Source of the DNA: an uncultured Pseudomonadota bacterium | GTDB taxonomy: Bacteria > Myxococcota > UBA796 | Direction of reading: 5' to 3' | Assembly (NCBI GenBank): GCA_913040875.1 | Contig: CAJWHX010000144.1 | Location: 1-7,812, forward strand | DNA length: 7,812 nt | Position numbers and translations under genes: made by a program | The notes under the pieces: model-generated | Database searches by the model: none | Told to the model about the DNA's origin: nothing | What the model saw: the letters and a program-made list of their open reading frames with translations, nothing else | Shown: positions 1-6,557 of the stretch, piece after piece | Position numbering within the stretch: position 1 is the stretch's first letter | How the letters are laid out: every line of letters starts with the position of its first letter

Positions 1-467
1 ACCTTATTTGGATCGATTCGCCATTGTTCGTCAACCAGAGAGTATACGATCTGTCCTCCCAAAATGTTTCCCTTTTGATACTGCCCCATGGTTTCGATTA
101 GTCTCAACATTTCATCAAAGGGTAACGCTCCAGAAAGACCGAGGGTCGTGTACCAACCCATTGAATTGCCGCAAATACCAATGATATCCAAGTTTGACGA
201 GATTTGATCGAAGTCGGCTGCGGAGGCCCCTGCTGTTAAACAGCTGGCGTTTTCACCGGCAATGTGCCATGAAGAACGAAATTTCGGACTGGCGTCCATC
301 TCTCGGACTGTTGGACGTCCAAGGTTACGACGGAAAGTGTCGGCAGAATCTAATTTTGGAGACATGAGTGTTTGCAGAGAACCCAGCGTTTCCTTTGAGT
401 ACGACCCACGTCCGGGACAAAGAACGACACATCGCTTTCTAGGTTGAGTCATGCTAGGTTGAGTCAT
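1..467 (-). CDS. FabD-like ACP acyltransferase, 3' end beyond the window
   Basis: The N-terminal 155 residues are present and the gene continues past base 1. The family moves acyl groups from CoA to acyl carrier protein in the cytoplasm through an acyl-Ser intermediate. PGRGSY (residues 18-23) stands where FabD has PGQGSQ, and GNSMGWY (100-106) where FabD has GHSLGEY, with Ser102 as nucleophile; the catalytic His would lie outside the window. The segment around 121-132 aligns with the FabD helix carrying Arg117, which binds the malonyl carboxylate. The equivalent residue, 25 after the nucleophile, is Met127, so I infer a neutral acyl donor instead of malonyl-CoA. The start is ATG 467: it overlaps the stop of the E1 gene as ATGA and has an AAGGAG site 7 nt upstream. 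A second in-frame ATG at 452, created by a 15-bp tandem repeat, has no ribosome site. The family call is firm; the substrate is inference. Confidence 0.85.
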   Translation of the reverse strand, partial: MTQPSMTQPRKRCVVLCPGRGSYSKETLGSLQTLMSPKLDSADTFRRNLGRPTVREMDASPKFRSSWHIAGENASCLTAGASAADFDQISSNLDIIGICGNSMGWYTTLGLSGALPFDEMLRLIETMGQYQKGNILGGQIVYSLVDEQWRIDPNK

Positions 468-468
468 G
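439..468. repeat. Perfect 15-bp tandem duplication at a start codon
   Basis: Bases 439-453 and 454-468 are identical copies of CTAGGTTGAGTCATG. Each copy contains one ATG on the minus strand, so the acyltransferase protein begins MTQPSMTQPR with an imperfectly doubled MTQP. The 15-bp unit keeps the frame. It leaves the E1 stop (466-464) and the ribosome site (480-475) attached to the outer ATG. This looks like a slippage duplication that added five residues to the N terminus, not a mobile-element scar. Confidence 0.9.
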
Positions 469-2686
469 ATTGATCTCCTTTAACGAGTTGAAGAACACTG
501 TGTTCGATGTCCGGTTCTTGAACCAATACGAGGTTTGCAGCATCGCCAAGTGGAATGTAGGTGTCCCATCCTGCAACTCTTTGAACGATAATTCCAGGAG
601 AGTGTTCTGCCAACAATGCCATGATTGGTTCGGCCATGCCACCAGTTTTTCTACATTCGTCGACGATGAGCACTTTTCCAGTTTGCTTTGCAGTCTCCAG
701 AATGAGCTGTTCTGGCAACGGGTTGAGCCATCGTAGGTCGACAACGGTACAGTGAATGCCTTGGGATTTCAGTCTTTCAGCGACACGCAAACTCATCCAC
801 AATCCATTGGCATAAGAGAGAATCGTGACATCAGCGCCTTCTATACATACTTTACCCTCCCCAATCGGGATGTGCTCATCGAAAGAAGGATACTCAGAGA
901 GCCACAGGCCGTCCTTCTCCTCGTGGAGATCTTTGGTCATGTAGAGTGCAATCGGTTCCAAGAATACACTGACCAACCCATTCACTTTTGCAGCAGCCAT
1001 ACAGGTTCGCAGCATTAGTGTTGCATCATGTCCATTGGATGGAGACCCGATGATTAGACCAGGGATATCTCTTATGGAGGCGATGGAGTTCGCATTGTGG
1101 AAGTGTCCACCGAATCCCTTTTGATAGGCATACGCTGCAATTCGTACCACCATTGGATTCTTATATTGACCCTGAGAAAAGAATTGAAGTGAACAGGCCT
1201 CGCCTCTGAGTTGATCAATCGCGTTGTGCAAATACGCGAGATACTGGATCTCCGGTACGGGAAGCATCCCCATTTGACCGGCTCCGATAGCTAGCCCCAG
1301 AATGGCCGATTCATCGAGGGGGGTGTTGAACACTCTTCCGATACCCGCTTTACTTTGTAAATCTGCAGTGACGTGGTAAACGCCGCCTTTTTGGCCCACG
1401 TCCTCTCCAAAGATCAACATTTCGGGATGCTTACAGAGTAAATCTCCAAGTGCCCGGTTGAGGAGCATTGCCAAGTGTCTAGGACGCTCATTCTCTGGTA
1501 GACGACCTTTGTGAAAGCGCTCTCGGTCTTCAGCCAAAGGACCTGTGGTTGCTTCTTGACGGATGGCATCATGGGAGAGGGGTGCTAGAACTGAAACGAC
1601 ATCTTCAGCACTGTTGATCTGTTCATGCCGTACGGCTTCTTTGGCGAGTGCAAGGACTTCCTGACGGGTGGATTCATACAGGTGTTCAATGTCTTCAGAG
1701 GTCATCAATCCGAGTTGATTAACCAATGTGGCCGTTCTAAGTAAGGGGTCTGTGGCCTCTAGAGATTCAATCTCAGACTGACTTCGGTATAGTCTTTCTA
1801 CATCAGAGCCTGCATGTCCAAGCAATCGCACCAACTTAATGTGCAAGAAGGTTGGCCGACGTGTTCTTCTCACGTACTCTACGGCTTCATTCGCGACTCT
1901 ATAGCACTCGAGTAGGTCTAGACCATTGGCAGAGAAATATTTAAGACCTGGGTTGGGAGCGAAACGCTGCTCAATCCATCGATGCGGGGTGCGAACAGAG
2001 ATACCAATGCCGTTGTCCTCACAGACGAACAATACAGGGCAGGGAAGGTTTTGGTAATCGGATAGAGCCGCTGCGTTGAATGATCCACAGGCTGTAGAGT
2101 GGTTCGAGCTGGCATCGCCAAAAGTACAAACAACGATGGAGTCATCGTCTGGAGTATTTAGATTGAGTCGGTTCTTTCTTGCGATTGTAAAGGCTGCCCC
2201 CACTGCCTTAGGCAGATGGGACGCGATTGTTGAGGTTTGGGGCGGAATGTTCAGTGGTACCGAGCCAAAAACTTTGTGACGACCGCCAGCGATGGGCTCT
2301 TTTGTGGAGGCTACAATTCCCTTCAATACATCAAAGACCCCAGATACGGATGGGACTTGTTTGGATCGTTGGAGGTAGAAGGCCCCAGAGCGATAGTGGA
2401 GGAACGCAGGGTCTGTATGGCGCATGGCCTTAGCGATACAGGAATTCCCTTCGTGTCCACTCGAACCAATTGTGTAAAAACTGCGATCGGTTTTCTTCAA
2501 TTCACGCGCACGGATGTCCAAGTGCCGAGATTGCATCATGGTGTGGAATATATCGACAATCTCCCAGCCTTGTAATCCAGACCATTCTTGAGAGCTTTGT
2601 TCCTCTGTGACGGGAACATCATTCGATAATCCCCTCACATGTTGAATGAAATTACTATCTACAATCGAAGCGCGATTGACTGCCAT
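464..2686 (-). CDS. Fused E1 alpha/beta subunit of a 2-oxo-acid dehydrogenase
   Basis: This 740-residue thiamine-diphosphate enzyme carries the alpha and beta E1 subunits in one chain. E1 decarboxylates a 2-oxo acid and passes the acyl group to a lipoyl carrier. The alpha half (about 30-390) has GGRHKVFGS near 134-142 and a modified cofactor motif GDAS (190-193) ending at EDN (223-225), with Asp191 and Asn225 as likely magnesium ligands; RLLGHAGSD (287-295) matches the loop after it. The beta half (about 400-740) has FGEDVG (426-431), RVFNTPLDES (451-460, Glu459 the likely cofactor-activating residue), HFHNANS (528-534) and IPGLIIGSPS (541-550). The alpha half resembles the branched-chain/2-oxoisovalerate type more than classical pyruvate E1, but the substrate is unproven. 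No E2 or E3 gene is visible. A TTG at 2758 could open the frame 24 codons earlier. ATG 2686 is preferred because AAGGA lies 7 nt upstream and the extra region holds promoter-like elements. Confidence 0.92.
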   Translation of the reverse strand: MAVNRASIVDSNFIQHVRGLSNDVPVTEEQSSQEWSGLQGWEIVDIFHTMMQSRHLDIRARELKKTDRSFYTIGSSGHEGNSCIAKAMRHTDPAFLHYRSGAFYLQRSKQVPSVSGVFDVLKGIVASTKEPIAGGRHKVFGSVPLNIPPQTSTIASHLPKAVGAAFTIARKNRLNLNTPDDDSIVVCTFGDASSNHSTACGSFNAAALSDYQNLPCPVLFVCEDNGIGISVRTPHRWIEQRFAPNPGLKYFSANGLDLLECYRVANEAVEYVRRTRRPTFLHIKLVRLLGHAGSDVERLYRSQSEIESLEATDPLLRTATLVNQLGLMTSEDIEHLYESTRQEVLALAKEAVRHEQINSAEDVVSVLAPLSHDAIRQEATTGPLAEDRERFHKGRLPENERPRHLAMLLNRALGDLLCKHPEMLIFGEDVGQKGGVYHVTADLQSKAGIGRVFNTPLDESAILGLAIGAGQMGMLPVPEIQYLAYLHNAIDQLRGEACSLQFFSQGQYKNPMVVRIAAYAYQKGFGGHFHNANSIASIRDIPGLIIGSPSNGHDATLMLRTCMAAAKVNGLVSVFLEPIALYMTKDLHEEKDGLWLSEYPSFDEHIPIGEGKVCIEGADVTILSYANGLWMSLRVAERLKSQGIHCTVVDLRWLNPLPEQLILETAKQTGKVLIVDECRKTGGMAEPIMALLAEHSPGIIVQRVAGWDTYIPLGDAANLVLVQEPDIEHSVLQLVKGDQS
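475..480 (-). promoter_or_regulatory. Shine-Dalgarno site of the FabD-like gene
   Basis: AAGGAG on the minus strand lies 7 nt before ATG 467, inside the last codons of the E1 gene. It selects the first of two in-frame ATGs. With the ATGA overlap, it suggests coupled translation of the two genes. Confidence 0.8.
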
Positions 2687-2693
2687 GACGTCA

Positions 2694-2698
2694 TCCTT
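2694..2698 (-). promoter_or_regulatory. Shine-Dalgarno site fixing the E1 start at 2686
   Basis: AAGGA on the minus strand sits 7 nt before ATG 2686. The upstream TTG at 2758 has no comparable site, so this decides the start and shortens the longest reading by 24 residues. Confidence 0.75.
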
Positions 2699-2722
2699 GG
2701 ACGAGGGTGGGTGATATATCGA

Positions 2723-2751
2723 TTTGTATTCTGTTGACAATTGAATCTCAA
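2723..2751 (-). promoter_or_regulatory. Candidate sigma-70-type promoter for the E1/acyltransferase unit
   Basis: On the minus strand TTGAGA (2751-2746) and TACAAA (2728-2723) are separated by 17 bp. They match the -35 consensus at 5/6 and the -10 at 4/6. An alternative pair, TTGTCA with TATATC at 16 bp, lies slightly downstream. Either one gives a short leader before ATG 2686. Confidence 0.45.
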
Positions 2752-2762
2752 CCAACAAAAAT
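2734..2762 (+). promoter_or_regulatory. Candidate promoter for the Dlt-like operon
   Basis: A perfect TTGACA -35 (2734-2739) is followed after 17 bp by AAAAAT (2757-2762), a 4/6 match to the -10. Transcription would begin near 2769, giving a leader of about 30 nt before GTG 2801. The element physically interleaves with the candidate leftward promoter, so the two units may compete for polymerase or share one regulator. I see no clear operator palindrome. Confidence 0.45.
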
Positions 2763-2800
2763 CGTTCTGTGCGAGTTCAATGTTTTGTTAGATTGGCTAT

Positions 2801-3802
2801 GTGAAACAATTGTTACTGCAATACTCCATTCGTTTACAGGTACTTCTCTTGGTTGCCTTTTGCACCTTATTCTGTTGGGTGCTGATCTCCGTAGTGTTTG
2901 TGTCTATGCATCCACTGGAAGAAAATTATTGGATGGCTGGACCCGATGACGATTTTGCTCGCTTGTGGCAAAGTGTCAAAGAGATTCACGCTACAGACGA
3001 CGCTTCACGTCCTCAAGTTGTACTGGTTGGGTCCTCTGCCCTTCGAGAATCTATCGTGACGCCTGAATATCTGGAGCAACAAAACGCATTGGTGGACTGG
3101 CATCTACTCACGCCTGGGGATCTTCTTACGGTAGAGGCTCTACAAGTTGTATCCTCTTTGCCGAAGGATATGTCCGGCGTGCTGTTCGTTGAAGTCTCTA
3201 TGAGAACCCTGTCTACGTCATTATCGGTGACCAAACGTGTGGTAGCCAGACCCCGTTTTCCAGAGCAACCGTTGACATTTCAAGCTGCGCTCTGGAGAGA
3301 GGGGCTTCCTGTTGGTAGTGGTTTGGGTGTAATATCTTTTTATGCTGCTCGTCTGCAGTTGTCTGATCCACTTCAGGTGCCGATCAACGACTGGCTTTTT
3401 CATCAAGTGGATTACATGGATACGAGTCATGTGAATTGGGAACACTTGGAACAGAAACACTTTGAATCGCTGCAGAATATTGAAGAGAATGTATCTGTGA
3501 ACTTGAGACTCTATCAACGAATCCTGCATCTGGCTCCCCCAAAGATGAAGGTCGTGTGGATATCATCGCCCAGGAATCGTGAGTGGGAGTCAACGCTGAA
3601 TGCCGGTCAACATCCTGATGTATACGTCAATGCTCTTAGCCAATTGGAGGAATGGTCGTCTCATCCGGTGGTCGTTCTGGATTCTGATTTGAGGAGACAA
3701 GATTATCTAGACCATGGACACATTGTAACTGCGATTGGTAGAAGAACTTCTACGGATAGGTTGCTGCAATCTGTGGAAGAATTGAGTGGAGGTTTGAGAT
3801 GA
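2801..3802 (+). CDS. Membrane-anchored SGNH/DltD-like protein
   Basis: This protein has 333 residues, with a short N-terminal cytoplasmic tail, one membrane segment (about 12-35) and an extracytoplasmic domain. QVVLVGSSALRES (72-84) matches SGNH block I of the DltD/AlgJ type, where the second Ser (Ser79) would be the nucleophile. DHGHIVTAIGRR (304-315) matches the C-terminal DxxH block, giving Asp304 and His307. In DltD this domain acts outside the membrane and delivers D-Ala to teichoic acid. Here the acceptor is unknown. The chain is shorter than typical DltD proteins (about 390-420 residues). GTG 2801 is the first start after an in-frame stop at 2789 and places the membrane segment properly, but no convincing ribosome site precedes it. 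The stop overlaps the next start as ATGA. The DltD family call rests on short motifs, topology and neighbours. Confidence 0.75.
   Translation: MKQLLLQYSIRLQVLLLVAFCTLFCWVLISVVFVSMHPLEENYWMAGPDDDFARLWQSVKEIHATDDASRPQVVLVGSSALRESIVTPEYLEQQNALVDWHLLTPGDLLTVEALQVVSSLPKDMSGVLFVEVSMRTLSTSLSVTKRVVARPRFPEQPLTFQAALWREGLPVGSGLGVISFYAARLQLSDPLQVPINDWLFHQVDYMDTSHVNWEHLEQKHFESLQNIEENVSVNLRLYQRILHLAPPKMKVVWISSPRNREWESTLNAGQHPDVYVNALSQLEEWSSHPVVVLDSDLRRQDYLDHGHIVTAIGRRTSTDRLLQSVEELSGGLR
3788..3792 (+). promoter_or_regulatory. Shine-Dalgarno site of the DltX-like microprotein
   Basis: GGAGG lies 6 nt before ATG 3799, within the end of the SGNH gene. It is the strongest ribosome site in the rightward operon and is key evidence that the small gene is translated. 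Confidence 0.85.
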
Positions 3803-3948
3803 CACGTCCGAATATGTGGGAGGTCATTCTTGGGGTGATACTGGGTTCGTTCTTATTTGCTGGATTGTGCATCGCTTTTCAAGGTCTGACCTACACACCA
3901 AAAAATGCGCAGACAGACAATACTTATTTTGTGTATCAGGGGTATTGA
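3799..3948 (+). CDS. DltX-like 49-residue membrane microprotein
   Basis: This small gene encodes 49 residues: a short N terminus, one membrane helix (about 7-29), a polar stretch (30-41) and a C terminus TYFVYQGY. Its length, single helix and ending in an aromatic motif around a tyrosine (F-x-Y-x-x-aromatic) match DltX. In Gram-positive Dlt operons DltX works with the MBOAT protein DltB, and its C-terminal tyrosine is reported to carry D-Ala before DltD transfers it. By analogy Tyr46 would be the acyl acceptor outside the membrane. The start has GGAGG at 6 nt and overlaps the SGNH stop as ATGA. The stop overlaps the MBOAT start as TGATG. This coupled placement between the DltD-like and DltB-like genes is strong independent support. 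The gene is easily missed because a longer frame, from GTG 3816, reads across it. The DltX assignment is from memory of the family motif. Confidence 0.85.
   Translation: MTRPNMWEVILGVILGSFLFAGLCIAFQGLTYTPKNAQTDNTYFVYQGY
3938..3942 (+). promoter_or_regulatory. Shine-Dalgarno site fixing the MBOAT start at 3948
   Basis: AGGGG lies 5 nt before ATG 3948 in the end of the microprotein gene. It supports this start over the distant GTG 3816, which lacks a good site. Confidence 0.6.
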
Positions 3949-5021
3949 TGCTGTTTGTATTGGGATCCGTTTCGTGGGTGGGGTATTGGTGTTTGCCCGA
4001 TAGAGCAAGATGGTATTGGCTTATTGGGCTGAGTATCTGCACGATGTTGTACGTTGCTCCAATGGCATTGGGAGTTCTCTCCATGATGCTGATGCTCACT
4101 CACTTTGGGCATTCATTTCCAAAAGTGGTCATCGGGTTACTGATCGGGAATCTGTTGCTGTGGAAAGTGTGGATGGATCAGTCGCTGCTCGGGGTGAGTT
4201 TTGTAACCTTTTTCTTCGTTCACTACGTCGTAGACCATCAACGAAAGAAGTTGCCGTCTCACTCATTGATACAACTGAGTGGTCGTGTATTTTTTCTTCC
4301 TATTTTGAGCGCAGGTCCCATTGAACGCTTTCAGCACTTTTTGGAGGGGCAACAGTCGCATCCACTATGGGAAAAGGCAGGGGCTCGGTTGGCACTCGGG
4401 ATTGTCCAGAAGTGGTTGCTCGGTGAGGGGCTTGTGGCATTGTATTTAAATGGCTGGGATGGGAAGATGCTAGCAGAGCAGGGGATGTCCTTAGAGCCAT
4501 TACTGTTGTGGAGTATATTTGCGGGGTTGTTCGTTCAGTTGTACTGCGATTTTGCTGGATATAGCAATCTGGCGATTGGTATATCGGCGTTGTTTGGATT
4601 TGATATCGCCGACAATTTCCGTATGCCATTGCTGGCTACCCACCCTGCAGAATTCTGGAAACGTTGGCATATTTCATTGTCGTCATGGTGTCAGGAATAT
4701 GTCTATTTACCGGTAATTGGACTGACTCGAAATCCTTATGTGGCCATATTCGGAACGTTCTTGGTGATGGGGTTGTGGCATGCGGTTTCTTGGCACTGGG
4801 TTCTGTGGGGAGTCTGTCACTCTGTTGCGCTGGTTGTCCATTTGAAATGGAGACGCGTTGGACGCTTTTGGGCTTTTCGAAACACCGCGCTTTGGAAAGT
4901 CATCTCGTGGCTGTTGTTGATGCTATTTCTGGCACTGACCAGTAGTCTTACGCAGGTGTACGGTCATGGAACAATTGAGACGTCGTTTGCCCTAGTTGGT
5001 CGTTCTATAGGGGTGTATTGA
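3948..5021 (+). CDS. DltB-like MBOAT O-acyltransferase
   Basis: This 357-residue polytopic membrane protein has roughly nine to eleven hydrophobic segments. The MBOAT core is clear: LYCDFAGYSNLAIGIS (198-213), DNFRMP (222-227), EFWKRWHISLSSW (235-247) and MGLWHAVSWHW (274-284). His278 is the expected catalytic histidine and His241 the second conserved one. The family moves an acyl group across the membrane; DltB takes D-Ala from the DltC carrier, and AlgI-type members acetylate polysaccharides. The adjacent carrier, ligase and DltX-like genes favour a DltB-type carrier-fed system here. The start is ATG 3948, sharing its A with the preceding stop (TGATG). The reading from GTG 3816 would add 44 residues that are out-of-frame translation of the microprotein gene. 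The stop abuts the next ATG with no gap. Confidence 0.92.
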   Translation: MLFVLGSVSWVGYWCLPDRARWYWLIGLSICTMLYVAPMALGVLSMMLMLTHFGHSFPKVVIGLLIGNLLLWKVWMDQSLLGVSFVTFFFVHYVVDHQRKKLPSHSLIQLSGRVFFLPILSAGPIERFQHFLEGQQSHPLWEKAGARLALGIVQKWLLGEGLVALYLNGWDGKMLAEQGMSLEPLLLWSIFAGLFVQLYCDFAGYSNLAIGISALFGFDIADNFRMPLLATHPAEFWKRWHISLSSWCQEYVYLPVIGLTRNPYVAIFGTFLVMGLWHAVSWHWVLWGVCHSVALVVHLKWRRVGRFWAFRNTALWKVISWLLLMLFLALTSSLTQVYGHGTIETSFALVGRSIGVY

Positions 5022-6365
5022 ATGGAGATGAACGATTTGTTGCAAGGGGAAGGGGTCGCTATTTCCCTAGAGAATGGAGAGGACATTCGCTATTCTGATC
5101 TTCGAAAACGGGTACATGAACGCGTTGATAACTGGTGTAGAGTGTGGTCTGCCGAGGAACTGAATCATCAACCGGTCGTGATTCAAGAGTGCACGCCCTT
5201 GGAGCAAATTGTATCTGTATTTGCTTCGTTTATGGCTGGAATGGTGGTGAATATTGATGGAGATCCCACATTGATTCATTCCAGATGGATATGTTCCGAT
5301 GGGGAACTTCATCCCACCAATCTAGAACCACGATTGTACGGAAATGGGGTCAACGCTCTATTTTTAACTTCTGGTACAACTGCACCTGAACGAATCGTCG
5401 GACATCGACAAAAGTCGCTTCTTACCTGTGCTAGAGAAATGTCGGAGGTATTGGCTGTTGAATCGGTTTCTAGAGTGGCATTGACTCTTGATCTATCGTT
5501 TCATTATGGCTTTTCGGTCATGACTTCAACCTTCTCTGTCAATGCAACATTGCTTTTGTCGACGATGCTTCCAAAGGACCCGTTATTTGTCTTTCACCTG
5601 AATGGATGGTTGCAAAACTCTCGTCCGACGGTCTTGGCAACCGTTCCGCAGGGCTGGGAATTGTTTTATAGAACGCTCAGTGAAGTCGTTTGGGATGCGG
5701 TAGACGTCATGGTTTCAGCAGGGGATTTGATGCCAACAGAGTTGTTGAATCGATTGACCATAGCCAATTCAACTGGAAAGATTCACATTTTGTACGGTTC
5801 TACAGAAGTGCTTCGAAGCTGTCACAGATTATGGGACTACTCTGACGATGAGGGATGCATTGGTACTGCGTTACCATCGGTGAAATTGACCGTCGAAGAT
5901 GGGGTCACACTGCAATCTGGGGCGACATTGTTCGAGGAATTGTGGGAAGAGGATAGATGTGCCCTTCGGCAGATGGCTTGGCCACTACAAGACTCTCTCC
6001 GGGTCGATGAGTCAGGGGCGTGGTACTTTCTTCATCGATCGACAGATTCGTTAAAGGTGTCTGGTAAACGAGTGTCTCCACTACTGATTGAGCGTTGTTT
6101 GACAGTCGTAGAGGGGGTTGATGATGCCGTCGTTGTTGAACATGAAGGGTGTATTTTGGCCATCTTGTGCGTGCCCGTCATCCAAGATATTACTACAATA
6201 GAAGTGGAGATTCCCAAACAGTATCAGCCAAAACGTTGGGTGGTGCTCCACGAATCGTTTCCGTTAACCCCTCGATACAAACGCTCTAGACAGTGGATCA
6301 AGTCTTATGCACTCAGACATTTTACCCCAGCTTCGACGCCTCCTATCCGACTTGTTTCCCGATGA
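5022..6365 (+). CDS. AMP-forming acyl/aminoacyl-activating enzyme (ANL superfamily)
   Basis: This 447-residue cytoplasmic ligase is expected to adenylate a carboxylic acid and load it on the carrier encoded next. Visible motifs are the ATP loop LTSGTTAPERIVGHR (115-129), YGSTE (258-262), RSTDSLKVSGKRV (339-351) with Asp342, Lys345 and Gly348, and the A10 motif PLTPRYKRSR (414-423) with Lys420 as the likely catalytic lysine. The substrate-side motif LDLSFHYGFSV (156-166) can be aligned in two ways. One matches the FDxS of amino-acid domains, with Asp157 binding an amino group. The other matches the H/Y-x-YG-x-S pattern of ligases in exopolysaccharide clusters. The substrate is therefore open. 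The protein is shorter than DltA (about 500 residues). ATG 5022 directly follows the MBOAT stop and has AGGGG 9 nt upstream; a second ATG at 5028 is too close to GGAG. The 3' end overlaps the carrier gene by 59 bp. Confidence 0.9.
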   Translation: MEMNDLLQGEGVAISLENGEDIRYSDLRKRVHERVDNWCRVWSAEELNHQPVVIQECTPLEQIVSVFASFMAGMVVNIDGDPTLIHSRWICSDGELHPTNLEPRLYGNGVNALFLTSGTTAPERIVGHRQKSLLTCAREMSEVLAVESVSRVALTLDLSFHYGFSVMTSTFSVNATLLLSTMLPKDPLFVFHLNGWLQNSRPTVLATVPQGWELFYRTLSEVVWDAVDVMVSAGDLMPTELLNRLTIANSTGKIHILYGSTEVLRSCHRLWDYSDDEGCIGTALPSVKLTVEDGVTLQSGATLFEELWEEDRCALRQMAWPLQDSLRVDESGAWYFLHRSTDSLKVSGKRVSPLLIERCLTVVEGVDDAVVVEHEGCILAILCVPVIQDITTIEVEIPKQYQPKRWVVLHESFPLTPRYKRSRQWIKSYALRHFTPASTPPIRLVSR

Positions 6366-6549
6366 GAATGTGGATTCAGCTTTGTCTTTGTTTACTTCTG
6401 GGGTTTTAGACTCCATTGCTTTGCTAGAAGTGGTCAGCCGAATTGAACAGCATTTCCATGTTCGATTCTCCTGGAGTGAAGTCAATTTAGACAATCTGGA
6501 CTCACTTGAGAAAATGACAGACTTTATCATTCGAAAACTGCAAGGGTAG
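6307..6549 (+). CDS. DltC-like acyl carrier protein
   Basis: This 80-residue four-helix carrier holds the acyl group as a thioester on phosphopantetheine. The attachment motif GVLDSIALLEVV (32-43) puts the prosthetic group on Ser36. LFTSGVLDS, RIEQHFHVRFS (45-55) and the NLDNLDS stretch (60-66) resemble DltC in length and pattern more than fatty-acid ACP. It is likely charged by the ligase encoded upstream and discharged by the MBOAT protein at the membrane. ATG 6307 lies 59 bp inside the ligase gene in another reading frame. No strong SD site precedes it, so ribosomes may need to arrive from the upstream gene. The start is supported because a shorter version would lose helix 1. No phosphopantetheinyl transferase gene lies in the window. 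Confidence 0.9.
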   Translation: MHSDILPQLRRLLSDLFPDENVDSALSLFTSGVLDSIALLEVVSRIEQHFHVRFSWSEVNLDNLDSLEKMTDFIIRKLQG

Positions 6550-6557
6550 TCTCGGCT

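Noticed and set aside
262..447. Rightward small frame MCHEERNF and neighbouring frame at 470-736
   Set aside because: Both are antisense shadows of the FabD-like and E1 genes, whose motifs are clear on the other strand.
439..468. The 15-bp repeat as an attachment site or transposon target duplication
   Set aside because: The copies are directly adjacent with nothing between them, and no integrase or transposase is present.
2076..2575. Rightward open frames inside the E1 gene (2076-2279, 2227-2433, 2237-2575)
   Set aside because: They are antisense to strongly conserved E1 alpha sequence, have no domain pattern and lack ribosome sites.
2687..2758. Upstream TTG start for the E1 fusion
   Set aside because: The extra 24 codons lie over promoter-like elements and no ribosome site precedes TTG 2758, while ATG 2686 has AAGGA at 7 nt.
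3816..3947. Longer MBOAT reading from GTG 3816
   Set aside because: No ribosome site fits. The 44 added residues are polar and cysteine/histidine-rich and are the alternative frame of the DltX-like gene. ATG 3948 has AGGGG and a TGATG overlap.
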